A stretch of DNA of 6,568 nt from an uncultured Bacteroidales bacterium. GTDB taxonomy: Bacteria > Bacteroidota > Bacteroidia > Bacteroidales > Paludibacteraceae. Location of the stretch: positions 1-6,568 of the forward strand of contig CAIYTJ010000061.1 in assembly GCA_903929065.1 (NCBI GenBank), in the 5' to 3' direction. A program made the position numbers and the translations under genes. Below are positions 1-5,925 of the stretch, one piece after another. Positions within the stretch are counted from its first letter, which is position 1. Each line of letters starts with the position of its first letter. The notes beneath the pieces were generated by a model. It was not told the origin of the DNA and did not search any database. It was given only the letters and a program-made list of their open reading frames with translations.

Positions 1-2
1 CA

Positions 3-620
3 AATCTAATCAAGGAAGAAGAGGTTAATGTAAAGACTGTGGGAATTGAATTGATCCGAATACCCATGCTGCCCTGGGTTTCAGGCAATAATGAGTCCAT
101 TGAGCAGATTCATAAACTTGTAAAAACCGGACATGGAAAGTACTTTGTTCATTGTTATCTCGGACGCGACAGGGTGAATGTATTCAGGAAAATTGTACGC
201 GATATGGGAGCAAAAAGTACAACACTACAAGGTGATGTTGTACGGCATATTGAAGATTTAAAAACTTTTGAAAGGGGAGCTTACACCAAACTGGATAAAA
301 ATGTGTACCTCACTCCTTTCCCAACCGATGATGAATTTTTCGGATATATTGTAAACGGTCAGGTGGCTTCAGTAATTTCGTTACTCGATCCAAAAAATCA
401 GGAAGATACAACCTGGATTTCGAAAGAAAGGAATATTCTTTTACGATATGGAGTTAAGTATATAAACCTTCCGGTAGCCGATGTGAAAGATAAAAAGGGT
501 ATTCAACAATTGGTTGACAGTTTTGCAAAAGTCAAACGGCCTGTTGTTATTCATAAATACTCCTCATCTGACCCGCTTTACAACGTTATTGTTCAGAAAC
601 TCAGTGTAATGAAAAAATAA
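3..620 (+). CDS. Tandem tyrosine-phosphatase-like protein, 5' end outside window
   Basis: The reading frame is open from base 3 to the TAA at 618-620. A GTG at 39 could start a 193-residue protein, but the residues before it (NLIKEEEVNVKT) read as part of the fold, so the true start probably lies upstream of the window. Counting from that GTG, HC(39)YLGRDR(45) fits the HCX5R phosphate-binding loop of cysteine-dependent dual-specificity/tyrosine phosphatases, with Cys39 as nucleophile and Arg45 as phosphate ligand. A second, similar half follows: a strand at about 108-116 (QVASVISLL), then INLPVAD at 142-148, then IHKYSSSDP at 171-179 where the loop should be. In that copy the Cys is Lys and the Arg position is Pro, so it is probably not catalytic. 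I infer an active N-terminal domain plus a degenerate, perhaps regulatory, C-terminal one. The substrate is unknown. The general-acid Asp is not obvious. The gene converges on lon and shares its terminator. Confidence 0.72.
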   Translation, partial: NLIKEEEVNVKTVGIELIRIPMLPWVSGNNESIEQIHKLVKTGHGKYFVHCYLGRDRVNVFRKIVRDMGAKSTTLQGDVVRHIEDLKTFERGAYTKLDKNVYLTPFPTDDEFFGYIVNGQVASVISLLDPKNQEDTTWISKERNILLRYGVKYINLPVADVKDKKGIQQLVDSFAKVKRPVVIHKYSSSDPLYNVIVQKLSVMKK

Positions 621-668
621 AACCATTTTTCCTGATTGAGACTATAAATTTAGTCAGGAAAAATGGTT
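621..668. terminator. Bidirectional Rho-independent terminator
   Basis: A perfect 15-bp inverted repeat has arms AACCATTTTTCCTGA (621-635) and its exact complement (654-668), with an 18-base loop. On the plus strand the hairpin is followed by TTTTT at 671-675. Read on the minus strand it is followed by a T-rich run complementary to GAAAAAATAA (611-620). It begins right after the stop of the phosphatase-like gene and ends 5 bases from the lon stop, so one structure can end transcripts from both converging genes. A shorter alternative inner pairing (GACTA/TAGTC, 640-655) is also possible. Confidence 0.88.
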
Positions 669-673
669 AGTTT

Positions 674-3109
674 TTATTTCAATAATGCGAAATCGAATAC
701 TTCCATGAGATCGGTTACAAAATGGAATTTAAGCCCTTTCAAATAAACCGGCTTAATTTCATCAATATCCTTTTGATTATCGGCACAAAGGATAATATCC
801 GTAATTCCTGCTCGTTTGGCAGCTAAAATCTTTTCCTTGATGCCGCCTACCGGCAATACTTTTCCACGCAGCGTAATTTCACCCGTCATAGCCAGGTTTT
901 TTCTCACTTTACGTTTGGTAAATGCCGAAGCCAACGCTGTTGCCATGGTAACACCGGCAGAAGGTCCGTCTTTTGGAATAGCCCCTTCCGGAACGTGAAT
1001 GTGTACATTCCAATCCTCAAACAACTGACTATCGATGCCTAATTTATCGGCATGCGCTTTTATATATTCCAACGCCAGCATAGCCGATTCTTTCATCACA
1101 TCACCCAGATTTCCGGTAAGTGTCAGTCGTGGAGATTTGCTTTTGCTCAGACTTGATTCGATAAACAGAATCTCACCACCCACCTGCGTCCATGCTAAAC
1201 CGGTTACCACACCGAAATAATCATTTCCTTCATATTTATCTTTGCTGTAACGTTGAGCGCCCAGATAACCCTTTAAATCATCCTCCGTAACTTCCGTTTT
1301 GTATTTCTCGTTGGTTGCCACATGTTTTGCTACCTTACGCATTAATCCGGCTATTTGTCGGCTCAATTCCCTCACACCCGATTCGCGTGTGTAATTTTCA
1401 ACTAATTTATTCAATGCCGGTTTTGTCAACGTCACATCAGATTCCTTCAACCCGTGATTTTCCAATTCTTTCGGAACAAGGTGCCTGCGGGCAATTTCTA
1501 TTTTTTCTTCCTGCGTATATCCGCTAACTTCTATCAATTCCATACGGTCCAACAGCGGACGTGGAATGGTGCTTAAATTGTTGGCCGTAGCTATAAACAG
1601 CACTTTCGATAAGTCAAAATCAACATCCAGGTAATTATCGTGGAAAGCTGTGTTTTGTTCCGGGTCAAGCACCTCCAGCAATGCAGAAGAAGGATCGCCT
1701 TTATAATCGGCAGTTACTTTATCAATTTCGTCCAACACAAAAACCGGATTGGCCGATTCTGCTTTTTGGATATTCTGCATAATTCGTCCCGGAAGTGCGC
1801 CGATATACGTACGACGGTGTCCGCGAATCTCCGCTTCGTCGTGCAAACCACCCAATGAAACCCGGATATATTTACGGTTCAGGGCCGTGGCAATTGATTT
1901 TCCAAGGGAAGTTTTCCCCACTCCCGGAGGGCCGTATAAACAAATGATGGGCGATTTCATATCCCCTTTCAGTTTCAGCACTGCTAAATGTTCCAAGATC
2001 CTGTCTTTCACGGCATCCATGCCAAAATGATCTTTATTCAGTACCTTTTGGGCATTTTTCAGGTTGAAATTATCTTTGGTAAACTCATTCCATGGCAGAT
2101 TAAGCATGGTTTCGATATAATTGAGCTGCGTCGAGTAATCCGGCGAGTGCTGACTCATCCTTTCCAGCTTTTTCAATTCTTTATCGAAGATCTTTGCCGT
2201 TGCCTCGCTCCATTTCTTTTCTTCTGCACGTTCCCTGAAATCGACCACATCCTGCTCAACAGAATTTCCGCCCAACTCATTCTGAATGGTTTTCATTTGC
2301 TGCTGCAGAAAATATTCACGCTGTTGCTGGTCAATACCTTCTTTTGCCTTGTTCTGAATCGACATTTTTATTTCAAGGAGCTGAGATTCCTTGTTTAGCA
2401 ATTCAAGCAGCTGATAACCACGCTCCAGTGTTTCGTCAATCTCGAGTAACCGTTGTTTTTCCTTGACATTCAACCCAAAATTCACACACACATAATTAAT
2501 CAGGAAAATCGGATTCTCAATATTGCGAATGGCAAAAGCCATTTCGGGTGAGATAGCTCCGGAATCATTGATTATATTGATAGCTAAATCTTTAATCGAA
2601 GAAACTAATGCCTGAAAAATGCCGTTTGTAGGATCGGGCAAGATATCTTCCATCAAAATCACCTTTGCTTTCATGTAGGGTTTCATGGTTTCCAGTTCAC
2701 CCAGTCGGAAACGGCGTTTGCCTTCCAGAATCACGGTCGTGGTATTATCAGGCATTTCCAGAATACGCACCACACTGGCTACCGTACCCATAGGAAAAAG
2801 CTGGTCGATGGTAGGATCATCCAGTTTCTTATCCATCTGCGAACAAACTCCAATCAGCATGTCGTTTTCATGTGCTGCACGAACCAGCTTCAATGATTTT
2901 GAACGTGCTACCGATACCGGAAGCAGCACACCCGGATAAAGCACCATATTACGAAGCGGAAGAATGGGAAGTACATCGCCGGAATTAATAGTCAGGTCGT
3001 ACGAACGCTCATCAAGTGATATGATGGGGAACATATCGGACGAACCTATCATATCTTCGGAAAACATATTATCAAAGGGATTGCTCATTATACTTTTTTT
3101 ATCTGCCAT
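674..3109 (-). CDS. lon: ATP-dependent endopeptidase La (Lon protease)
   Basis: This is a full-length Lon of 811 residues, a cytoplasmic hexameric AAA+ serine protease that unfolds and degrades misfolded and short-lived regulatory proteins. The order is an N-terminal extension of about 45 residues, the substrate-binding LAN domain (about 46-240), a helical linker (about 240-350), the AAA+ module and the protease domain (about 620-811). Visible motifs are Walker A GPPGVGKT (393-400), Walker B VFVLDE (456-461), sensor-1 Asn510, a candidate arginine finger Arg522 and sensor-2 GVR (578-580). The catalytic dyad is Ser717 in PKDGPSAG and Lys760 in GGIKEK, spaced 43 residues apart as in E. coli Lon (Ser679/Lys722). 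E. coli Lon is 784 residues, so the excess is mainly at the N-terminus. The start is the ATG complement at 3107-3109; Met8 is a second candidate. No Shine-Dalgarno sequence is visible, which is usual in this phylum, and I found no convincing promoter in the 217 bp upstream. The gene is intact. Confidence 0.97.
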   Translation of the reverse strand: MADKKSIMSNPFDNMFSEDMIGSSDMFPIISLDERSYDLTINSGDVLPILPLRNMVLYPGVLLPVSVARSKSLKLVRAAHENDMLIGVCSQMDKKLDDPTIDQLFPMGTVASVVRILEMPDNTTTVILEGKRRFRLGELETMKPYMKAKVILMEDILPDPTNGIFQALVSSIKDLAINIINDSGAISPEMAFAIRNIENPIFLINYVCVNFGLNVKEKQRLLEIDETLERGYQLLELLNKESQLLEIKMSIQNKAKEGIDQQQREYFLQQQMKTIQNELGGNSVEQDVVDFRERAEEKKWSEATAKIFDKELKKLERMSQHSPDYSTQLNYIETMLNLPWNEFTKDNFNLKNAQKVLNKDHFGMDAVKDRILEHLAVLKLKGDMKSPIICLYGPPGVGKTSLGKSIATALNRKYIRVSLGGLHDEAEIRGHRRTYIGALPGRIMQNIQKAESANPVFVLDEIDKVTADYKGDPSSALLEVLDPEQNTAFHDNYLDVDFDLSKVLFIATANNLSTIPRPLLDRMELIEVSGYTQEEKIEIARRHLVPKELENHGLKESDVTLTKPALNKLVENYTRESGVRELSRQIAGLMRKVAKHVATNEKYKTEVTEDDLKGYLGAQRYSKDKYEGNDYFGVVTGLAWTQVGGEILFIESSLSKSKSPRLTLTGNLGDVMKESAMLALEYIKAHADKLGIDSQLFEDWNVHIHVPEGAIPKDGPSAGVTMATALASAFTKRKVRKNLAMTGEITLRGKVLPVGGIKEKILAAKRAGITDIILCADNQKDIDEIKPVYLKGLKFHFVTDLMEVFDFALLK

Positions 3110-3265
3110 TTTGGCATAATTATATCTGTTGGTTTTCAGTCACCACTACTTTCAAAAATTTAAACCGATTATTTTAAGGCTGATAGCTTTTTAAATATCA
3201 ATTCAACGTTTAGTATTTCAATTGCTGTGCCAAAATACAATATGGCAGGACACGTTCTTTTGAAT

Positions 3266-3307
3266 TTCCGACCTCACCCCCCGCCCTCTCACAAGGAGAG
3301 GGAGCCG
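3266..3307. repeat. Dispersed palindromic intergenic repeat, copy 1
   Basis: The stretch begins TTCCGACCTC and contains the hairpin CCCTCTCACAAGGAGAGGG (7-bp stem at 3284-3290 and 3296-3302, 5-base loop). The same opening and the same hairpin core recur at 4111-4193. It lies between the 3' end of the flavin-binding gene and the lon upstream region. No T-run follows the stem on either strand, so it does not look like an ordinary terminator. From memory, similar CTCTCCTTGTGAGAG palindromes are scattered between genes in many bacterial genomes; I could not check this. Confidence 0.6.
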
Positions 3308-3326
3308 GAGAAATGAATGTTGAAGG

Positions 3327-3797
3327 TTATTTAAAATTTTGCCCAAATGATTTAGCGGTCATTTCATCCACTGTGACGCGCCATATTTTTACATTGGTCA
3401 ATGCAGGGGTAGAATATTTAAAGGTGCGGTCGGCATAGTTTTTCATTAAAAGGTTCATGGTTTTTTCTTTCTCTGGCAGCTCTTCGATAAACGAGACAGT
3501 CCCTTTGCACACAACACTTTTCGATAGCATGCTGTAACTGCAGGCCACATCGGGATGCTGGTAAACGAGTTTCCTGTCGGAACAAAAAGTGACACAAATG
3601 CGGTTACTGAGTTTCAACAGGTTTAAGTGTTTGCCTTCAGGTCCGGAATGCAGAATAATTTCACCATCGGAATATCCAAAATTCATAGGAATTACATACG
3701 GAGTTCCATCAGCCTCGGTGATACCGACGAAACAAATATCACACTGACGAATAACGTCTTCCTTCTCGCTGATATCGGTAATAATACTTGTTCTCAT
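3327..3797 (-). CDS. Pyridoxamine 5'-phosphate oxidase-family flavin-binding protein
   Basis: A 156-residue protein of the split-barrel, flavin-binding group that includes the 5-nitroimidazole-resistance (Nim) reductases and other PNPOx-like proteins. The recognisable core is residues 34-62: YVIPMNFGYSDGEIILHSG followed by PEGKHLNLLK. In relatives this segment forms the barrel strands and the phosphate-binding part of the FMN site. A second strand pair follows (NRICVTFC, 65-72), then SKSVVCKGTVSFIE (92-105), where relatives often have a conserved Gly. Length is normal for small members. Probable function is binding FMN (or a related cofactor) in a cytoplasmic reduction; the substrate cannot be read from the sequence, and a role in nitroimidazole resistance should not be assumed. 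It starts at the ATG complement 3795-3797, just downstream of a well-formed promoter. It lies 217 bp upstream of lon on the same strand; the gap and a repeat in it argue against tight co-transcription. Confidence 0.85.
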   Translation of the reverse strand: MRTSIITDISEKEDVIRQCDICFVGITEADGTPYVIPMNFGYSDGEIILHSGPEGKHLNLLKLSNRICVTFCSDRKLVYQHPDVACSYSMLSKSVVCKGTVSFIEELPEKEKTMNLLMKNYADRTFKYSTPALTNVKIWRVTVDEMTAKSFGQNFK

Positions 3798-3815
3798 AGT
3801 TTTATTATTATGCTA

Positions 3816-3846
3816 CAAAAATAACAGAAAAATACGACAGTACAAA
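3816..3846 (-). promoter_or_regulatory. Bacteroidota-type promoter of the flavin-binding gene
   Basis: Read leftward, TTTG (complement of 3843-3846) is followed after 19 bases by TATTTTTG (complement of 3816-3823). This is an exact match to the -33 TTTG and -7 TAnnTTTG pattern of the primary sigma factor of Bacteroidota, at the right spacing. Transcription would begin a few bases downstream, leaving a leader of only about 5-15 bases before the ATG at 3797. The -33 box is 5 bases from the edge of the 7-base tandem array at 3852. Confidence 0.72.
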
Positions 3847-3851
3847 AAAAT

Positions 3852-3900
3852 CAGTGAACAGTGAACAGTGAACAGTTAGCAGTGAACAGTTAGCAGTAAA
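3852..3900. repeat. Heptanucleotide tandem array, seven units
   Basis: Seven consecutive 7-base units run without interruption: CAGTGAA three times, CAGTTAG, CAGTGAA, CAGTTAG, CAGTAAA. It is non-coding and sits directly upstream of the -33 box of the leftward promoter. The near-perfect units suggest recent slippage. Copy-number change would alter what lies upstream of that promoter, but no effect can be shown here. Confidence 0.85.
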
Positions 3901-4110
3901 CAGACATCAAAGGTGACGACTATTACAGCCCACTATAAACTTCCCGTTAACAGGGACTTTCCCTGACCTCCATTATTCATTCTTCCAATTAGTTTAAAAA
4001 GGACAAATTAATTTTATTAATTTACATAATAAACACCCTTTTCACAACGTTATTATTTCTGTCTATTTTTAAATTAAGTAGTGAGAATAATATTTTGTCG
4101 TATTGGAGAT
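3901..4110. other. Gene-free, AT-rich intergenic stretch
   Basis: I see no supported gene here. The only small structure is a perfect 6-bp hairpin CAGGGA-CTT-TCCCTG at 3951-3965 without a clear T-run. The stretch from about 3990 to 4100 is strongly AT-rich. A GTTATT at 4049-4054, in the context AACGTTATT, resembles the motif repeated behind the LytTR gene but is single here. Confidence 0.5.
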
Positions 4111-4193
4111 TTCCGACCTCTCCCTATTTTTCTAACATTGGATTAAAACCAATATTAGAAGACCGTTGGTTCCCTCTCACAAGGAGAGGAACC
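4111..4193. repeat. Dispersed palindromic repeat, copy 2, with internal hairpin
   Basis: This copy shares TTCCGACCTC (4111-4120) and the core CCCTCTCACAAGGAGAGG (4172-4189) with copy 1 near 3266. Here the stem extends: GGTTC at 4168 onward pairs with GAACC ending at 4193, with one bulged C. Between the two shared parts are about 50 bases absent from copy 1. They contain a separate hairpin: TCTAACATTGG (4131-4141) pairs with CCAATATTAGA (4149-4159) with one mismatch and a 7-base loop. The repeat lies about 100 bp upstream of the LytTR gene and could fold in its leader if transcription starts that far upstream. Confidence 0.55.
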
Positions 4194-4295
4194 TGGTGTG
4201 TGCGATAATGAAGTTATACGACATTATTTCTTTCTTATTACTTAGAATGAATTTCTCTTTGTTTCACACGTTCAACGCACGAGATAGCAATCGGT

Positions 4296-5189
4296 ATGCA
4301 CGGAAAAATAAAGAATTACCTAACCCTTTCCCTGCCCCGGCTGCTGACTTTCCGGTGGGGATGGATTTATTTGCTGACTGTTTCGGTTATTAATATCGTA
4401 ATGGTTTATCACCTTCATCCCTTTGGCGAACCCGACCCGCTGATGCCGCTTCAACCAACACTGCTCACAGGTTTTGCCTGGATATGCATCGTAGTGTATA
4501 TACTCCTTTACCAACTGTTGCCGCTGATGATGAAACGGGTTTATAAAACGGAAAACTGGACACTGGCACATGAATTCCGGACGTTTGGCATCTACTTTGT
4601 ATGTATGGTACTACTCAACCGGGGATATGCATTGCTGGTAATACCTGTGCACGAAACCGAATGGCATTTCTTCTTCAAAATTGTCTGTTTTACGTTGATG
4701 TATCAACTCCTGCTTGTGGTGTTTTTTACCCTGCTTAATCTGACAATATATTTATTCAAACAGCTGATGGAACCCAAATCGCCAGAGGTGATTGTGGTGA
4801 AAGAACCGTTGCCCGTGGTTGTGGAATCTTTGCCGGTGACGGTACTCGATCTGACGGAATTTCATGGCGGCATCTATCCGCACGACTCTATTCGGTATCT
4901 AGTGGTAGTCGGGAATTATACACAAATCTATTTTAAGGGCAAAAACCGTTTAATACACGAAATAGTGCATGTCAGCCTGGTAAAAGTTTATGCCAAACTC
5001 GAACCGTACTCACAATTCTATCATATCCGAAAAAATTGCGTGGTCAATGTGGACTATGTAACGGAGTGTACGGGCGATAAACGGGAAAAGGACGTAAAAA
5101 TCCTCGATTGCCCCAAGACCATTCAAGTAACGCGTGATAACGTCAAACAACTAAAACGGCTGCTGAAGGAACGGGGAAGGGAAGAATAG
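4296..5189 (+). CDS. Membrane-anchored LytTR-family transcription regulator
   Basis: This 297-residue protein has a membrane N-terminal half and a C-terminal LytTR DNA-binding domain. Four hydrophobic segments are visible at about 22-40, 55-79, 96-117 and 125-154. A Pro/Val/Glu-rich linker (about 158-184) leads to the LytTR domain at about 190-293. Its landmarks are SIRYLVVVGNYTQIYF (198-213), FYHIRKNCVVNVDYV (241-255), where most family members have F-RIHRS-VN, and IQVTRDNVKQLKRLL (276-290). LytTR domains bind paired direct repeats about 21 bp apart. There is no receiver domain and no histidine kinase nearby, so I infer that the membrane part senses something or holds the protein at the membrane. 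The start is the ATG at 4296; the Shine-Dalgarno match is poor. A tandem array with about 21-bp period begins at the base after the stop codon, and two more arrays of the same period follow. What it regulates is not shown; self-regulation is possible. Confidence 0.88.
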   Translation: MHGKIKNYLTLSLPRLLTFRWGWIYLLTVSVINIVMVYHLHPFGEPDPLMPLQPTLLTGFAWICIVVYILLYQLLPLMMKRVYKTENWTLAHEFRTFGIYFVCMVLLNRGYALLVIPVHETEWHFFFKIVCFTLMYQLLLVVFFTLLNLTIYLFKQLMEPKSPEVIVVKEPLPVVVESLPVTVLDLTEFHGGIYPHDSIRYLVVVGNYTQIYFKGKNRLIHEIVHVSLVKVYAKLEPYSQFYHIRKNCVVNVDYVTECTGDKREKDVKILDCPKTIQVTRDNVKQLKRLLKERGREE

Positions 5190-5291
5190 GTATTTATCGT
5201 TATTGGGTGGTTATTCATCGTTATTGGGTAGTTATTCATTGTTATTGGGTAGTTATTCGTGGTTATTAGTAGTTATTCATGGTTATTGATT
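5190..5291. repeat. Tandem array A, five units of 20-21 bp
   Basis: Five imperfect units start at 5190, 5210, 5231, 5252 and 5272, directly after the LytTR stop codon. The best-preserved unit reads GTTATTCATC followed by GTTATTGGGTA. Each unit is thus two half-units, and GTTATT occurs nine times (5199, 5210, 5220, 5231, 5241, 5252, 5262, 5272, 5282) at steps of 10 or 11 bases. Every copy therefore falls on the same face of the helix. One frame is open through the first units but has no start codon and ends in the fourth, so I treat it as non-coding. Confidence 0.9.
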
Positions 5292-5381
5292 GACGGTAGT
5301 GGTGAATTAATGTATTGCCACGAAGCGGCTAAATGTGAATAACTATCCTGATAAACCGGGACGAATAAAAGTCCTAATGAG

Positions 5382-5401
5382 TCAACTCCGAAGCGGGTTG
5401 A
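5382..5401. other. Short hairpin
   Basis: TCAACTC (5382-5388) can pair with GGGTTGA (5395-5401) around a 6-base loop, with one G-U pair in RNA. It lies between arrays A and B. No strong T-run follows on either strand, so its role is unknown. Confidence 0.35.
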
Positions 5402-5443
5402 ATAAAAATTACCATCTTTGGAGATTCGAAGTCAACCGCCTGA

Positions 5444-5484
5444 CAGTGAAACATTCCCAATCGTCACTAAAACATCCCAACCAT
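5444..5484. repeat. Tandem array B, two units of 20-21 bp
   Basis: Two adjacent units start with CAGTGAAACATTCCCAAT (5444) and CACTAAAACATCCCAACC (5465). They differ by a few substitutions and one missing base, and a partial third unit (CACT) follows at 5485. Read on the minus strand, each unit carries (A/G)TTGGGA followed closely by TGTTT. This resembles the ATTGGGTA-GTT stretch of array A, in the opposite orientation. Confidence 0.7.
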
Positions 5485-5536
5485 CACTTTTTTCTTTACA
5501 TTTTGAAAAACAACTTTTATCTTTCGGCACTTTTTC

Positions 5537-5543
5537 GGAGGAG
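5537..5543 (+). promoter_or_regulatory. Strong Shine-Dalgarno sequence before the heptad ORF
   Basis: GGAGGAG lies 7 bases before a GTG (5551) and 13 before an ATG (5557) in the heptad frame. No other gene in this window has so strong a match. It supports a start near 5551 over the distant GTG at 5335. Confidence 0.45.
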
Positions 5544-5550
5544 AAAGAAA

Positions 5551-5925
5551 GTGCGGATGTGTGAAACGACACTTAACAAAAAAATAAAGATGCTGACACC
5601 TTCGGAAACGACATTGACAGCTTCGGAAACGACATTGACGCATTCGGAAACGACGTTGACGCCTTCGGAAACGACATTGACGCGTTCGGAAACGACATTG
5701 ACGGCTTCGGAAACGACATTGACGCCTTCGGAAACGACATTGACGGCTTCGGGAACGACGTTGACGCCTTCGGAAACGACATTGACGCCTTCGGAAACGA
5801 CGTTGACGCGTTCGGAAACGACGTTGACGCGTTCGGAAACGACGTTGACGCGTTCGGAAACGACAGCTACAAATAGTCCGGTGCTACGCACCTTATTCAA
5901 GGCGGAAAGAAAAACGAAAAGATAA
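5551..5925 (+). CDS. Hypothetical Thr/Ser-rich heptapeptide-repeat protein
   Basis: I do not recognise this protein, and its translation is uncertain. The frame is open from a GTG at 5335, but I prefer the GTG at 5551 or the ATG at 5557. GGAGGAG at 5537-5543 is a strong Shine-Dalgarno sequence 7 bases before 5551, and the composition changes near there. From 5551 the product is 124 residues: a short basic start (VRMCETTLNKKIKMLTP), thirteen heptads SETTLT-X (X = Ala, His, Pro or Arg; the eighth reads SGTTLTP, the last is degenerate SETTATN), and a basic tail. There is no signal peptide or membrane segment. Thr codon 4 of the heptad varies only at its third base (ACA/ACG), while residue 7 varies freely. 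The complementary strand is also open across the array (5517-5900), with an equally tolerant pattern, so the frame may simply follow from the 21-bp period. The tail is encoded by a palindromic repeat rather than by independent sequence. Confidence 0.4.
   Translation: MRMCETTLNKKIKMLTPSETTLTASETTLTHSETTLTPSETTLTRSETTLTASETTLTPSETTLTASGTTLTPSETTLTPSETTLTRSETTLTRSETTLTRSETTATNSPVLRTLFKAERKTKR
5602..5874. repeat. Tandem array C, thirteen units of exactly 21 bp
   Basis: Thirteen units start every 21 bases from 5602 to 5854. Each has the core TCGGAAACGAC, then (A/G)TTGAC, then a variable triplet and T. The triplet is AGC, GCA, GCC, GCG, GGC, GCC, GGC, GCC, GCC, GCG, GCG, GCG in order. Unit 8 has one extra change (GAA to GGA). 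Units 10-12 are identical, which suggests recent duplication. Unit 13 keeps only its first half. A degenerate half-unit (GTGAAACGACACTTAAC, 5561-5577) precedes the array, and TGACACCT (5594-5601) supplies the end of a unit before the first. Confidence 0.97.

Noticed and set aside
3153..3240. Possible lon promoter boxes on the minus strand (AATTTTTG near 3160, TATTTTG near 3237)
   Set aside because: Neither has the full -7 sequence nor a TTTG at 19-20 bp upstream.
4231..4261. Possible LytTR promoter: TTTC, 19 bases, TCTCTTTG
   Set aside because: Spacing is right but one base in each box departs from TTTG / TAnnTTTG, and such near matches are common in AT-rich DNA.
4166..4393. Open frame of 75 codons upstream of and overlapping the LytTR gene
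   Set aside because: Its start lies within the dispersed repeat, its end overlaps the LytTR coding start in another frame, and the peptide shows no recognisable feature.
5189..5269. Possible heptapeptide repeat (YWVVIH-R/C) read through array A
   Set aside because: It has no start codon and stops in the fourth unit. It would need a frameshift from the LytTR gene, for which there is no slippery site.
5335..5550. Upstream part of the heptad frame, from the GTG at 5335
   Set aside because: There is no Shine-Dalgarno sequence, the frame runs across array B, and the peptide has no pattern. The strong GGAGGAG points to a start at 5551.
5190..5874. CRISPR array
   Set aside because: Units are contiguous with a 20-21 bp period and no unique spacers; the variable part of array C is only three bases, and no cas gene is present.
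5517..5900. Minus-strand frame of 127 codons through array C (NVVSERV repeats)
   Set aside because: A 21-bp unit without stops is automatically open over its whole length; no ribosome-binding site or promoter was seen on that strand. It remains the main alternative to the plus-strand frame.
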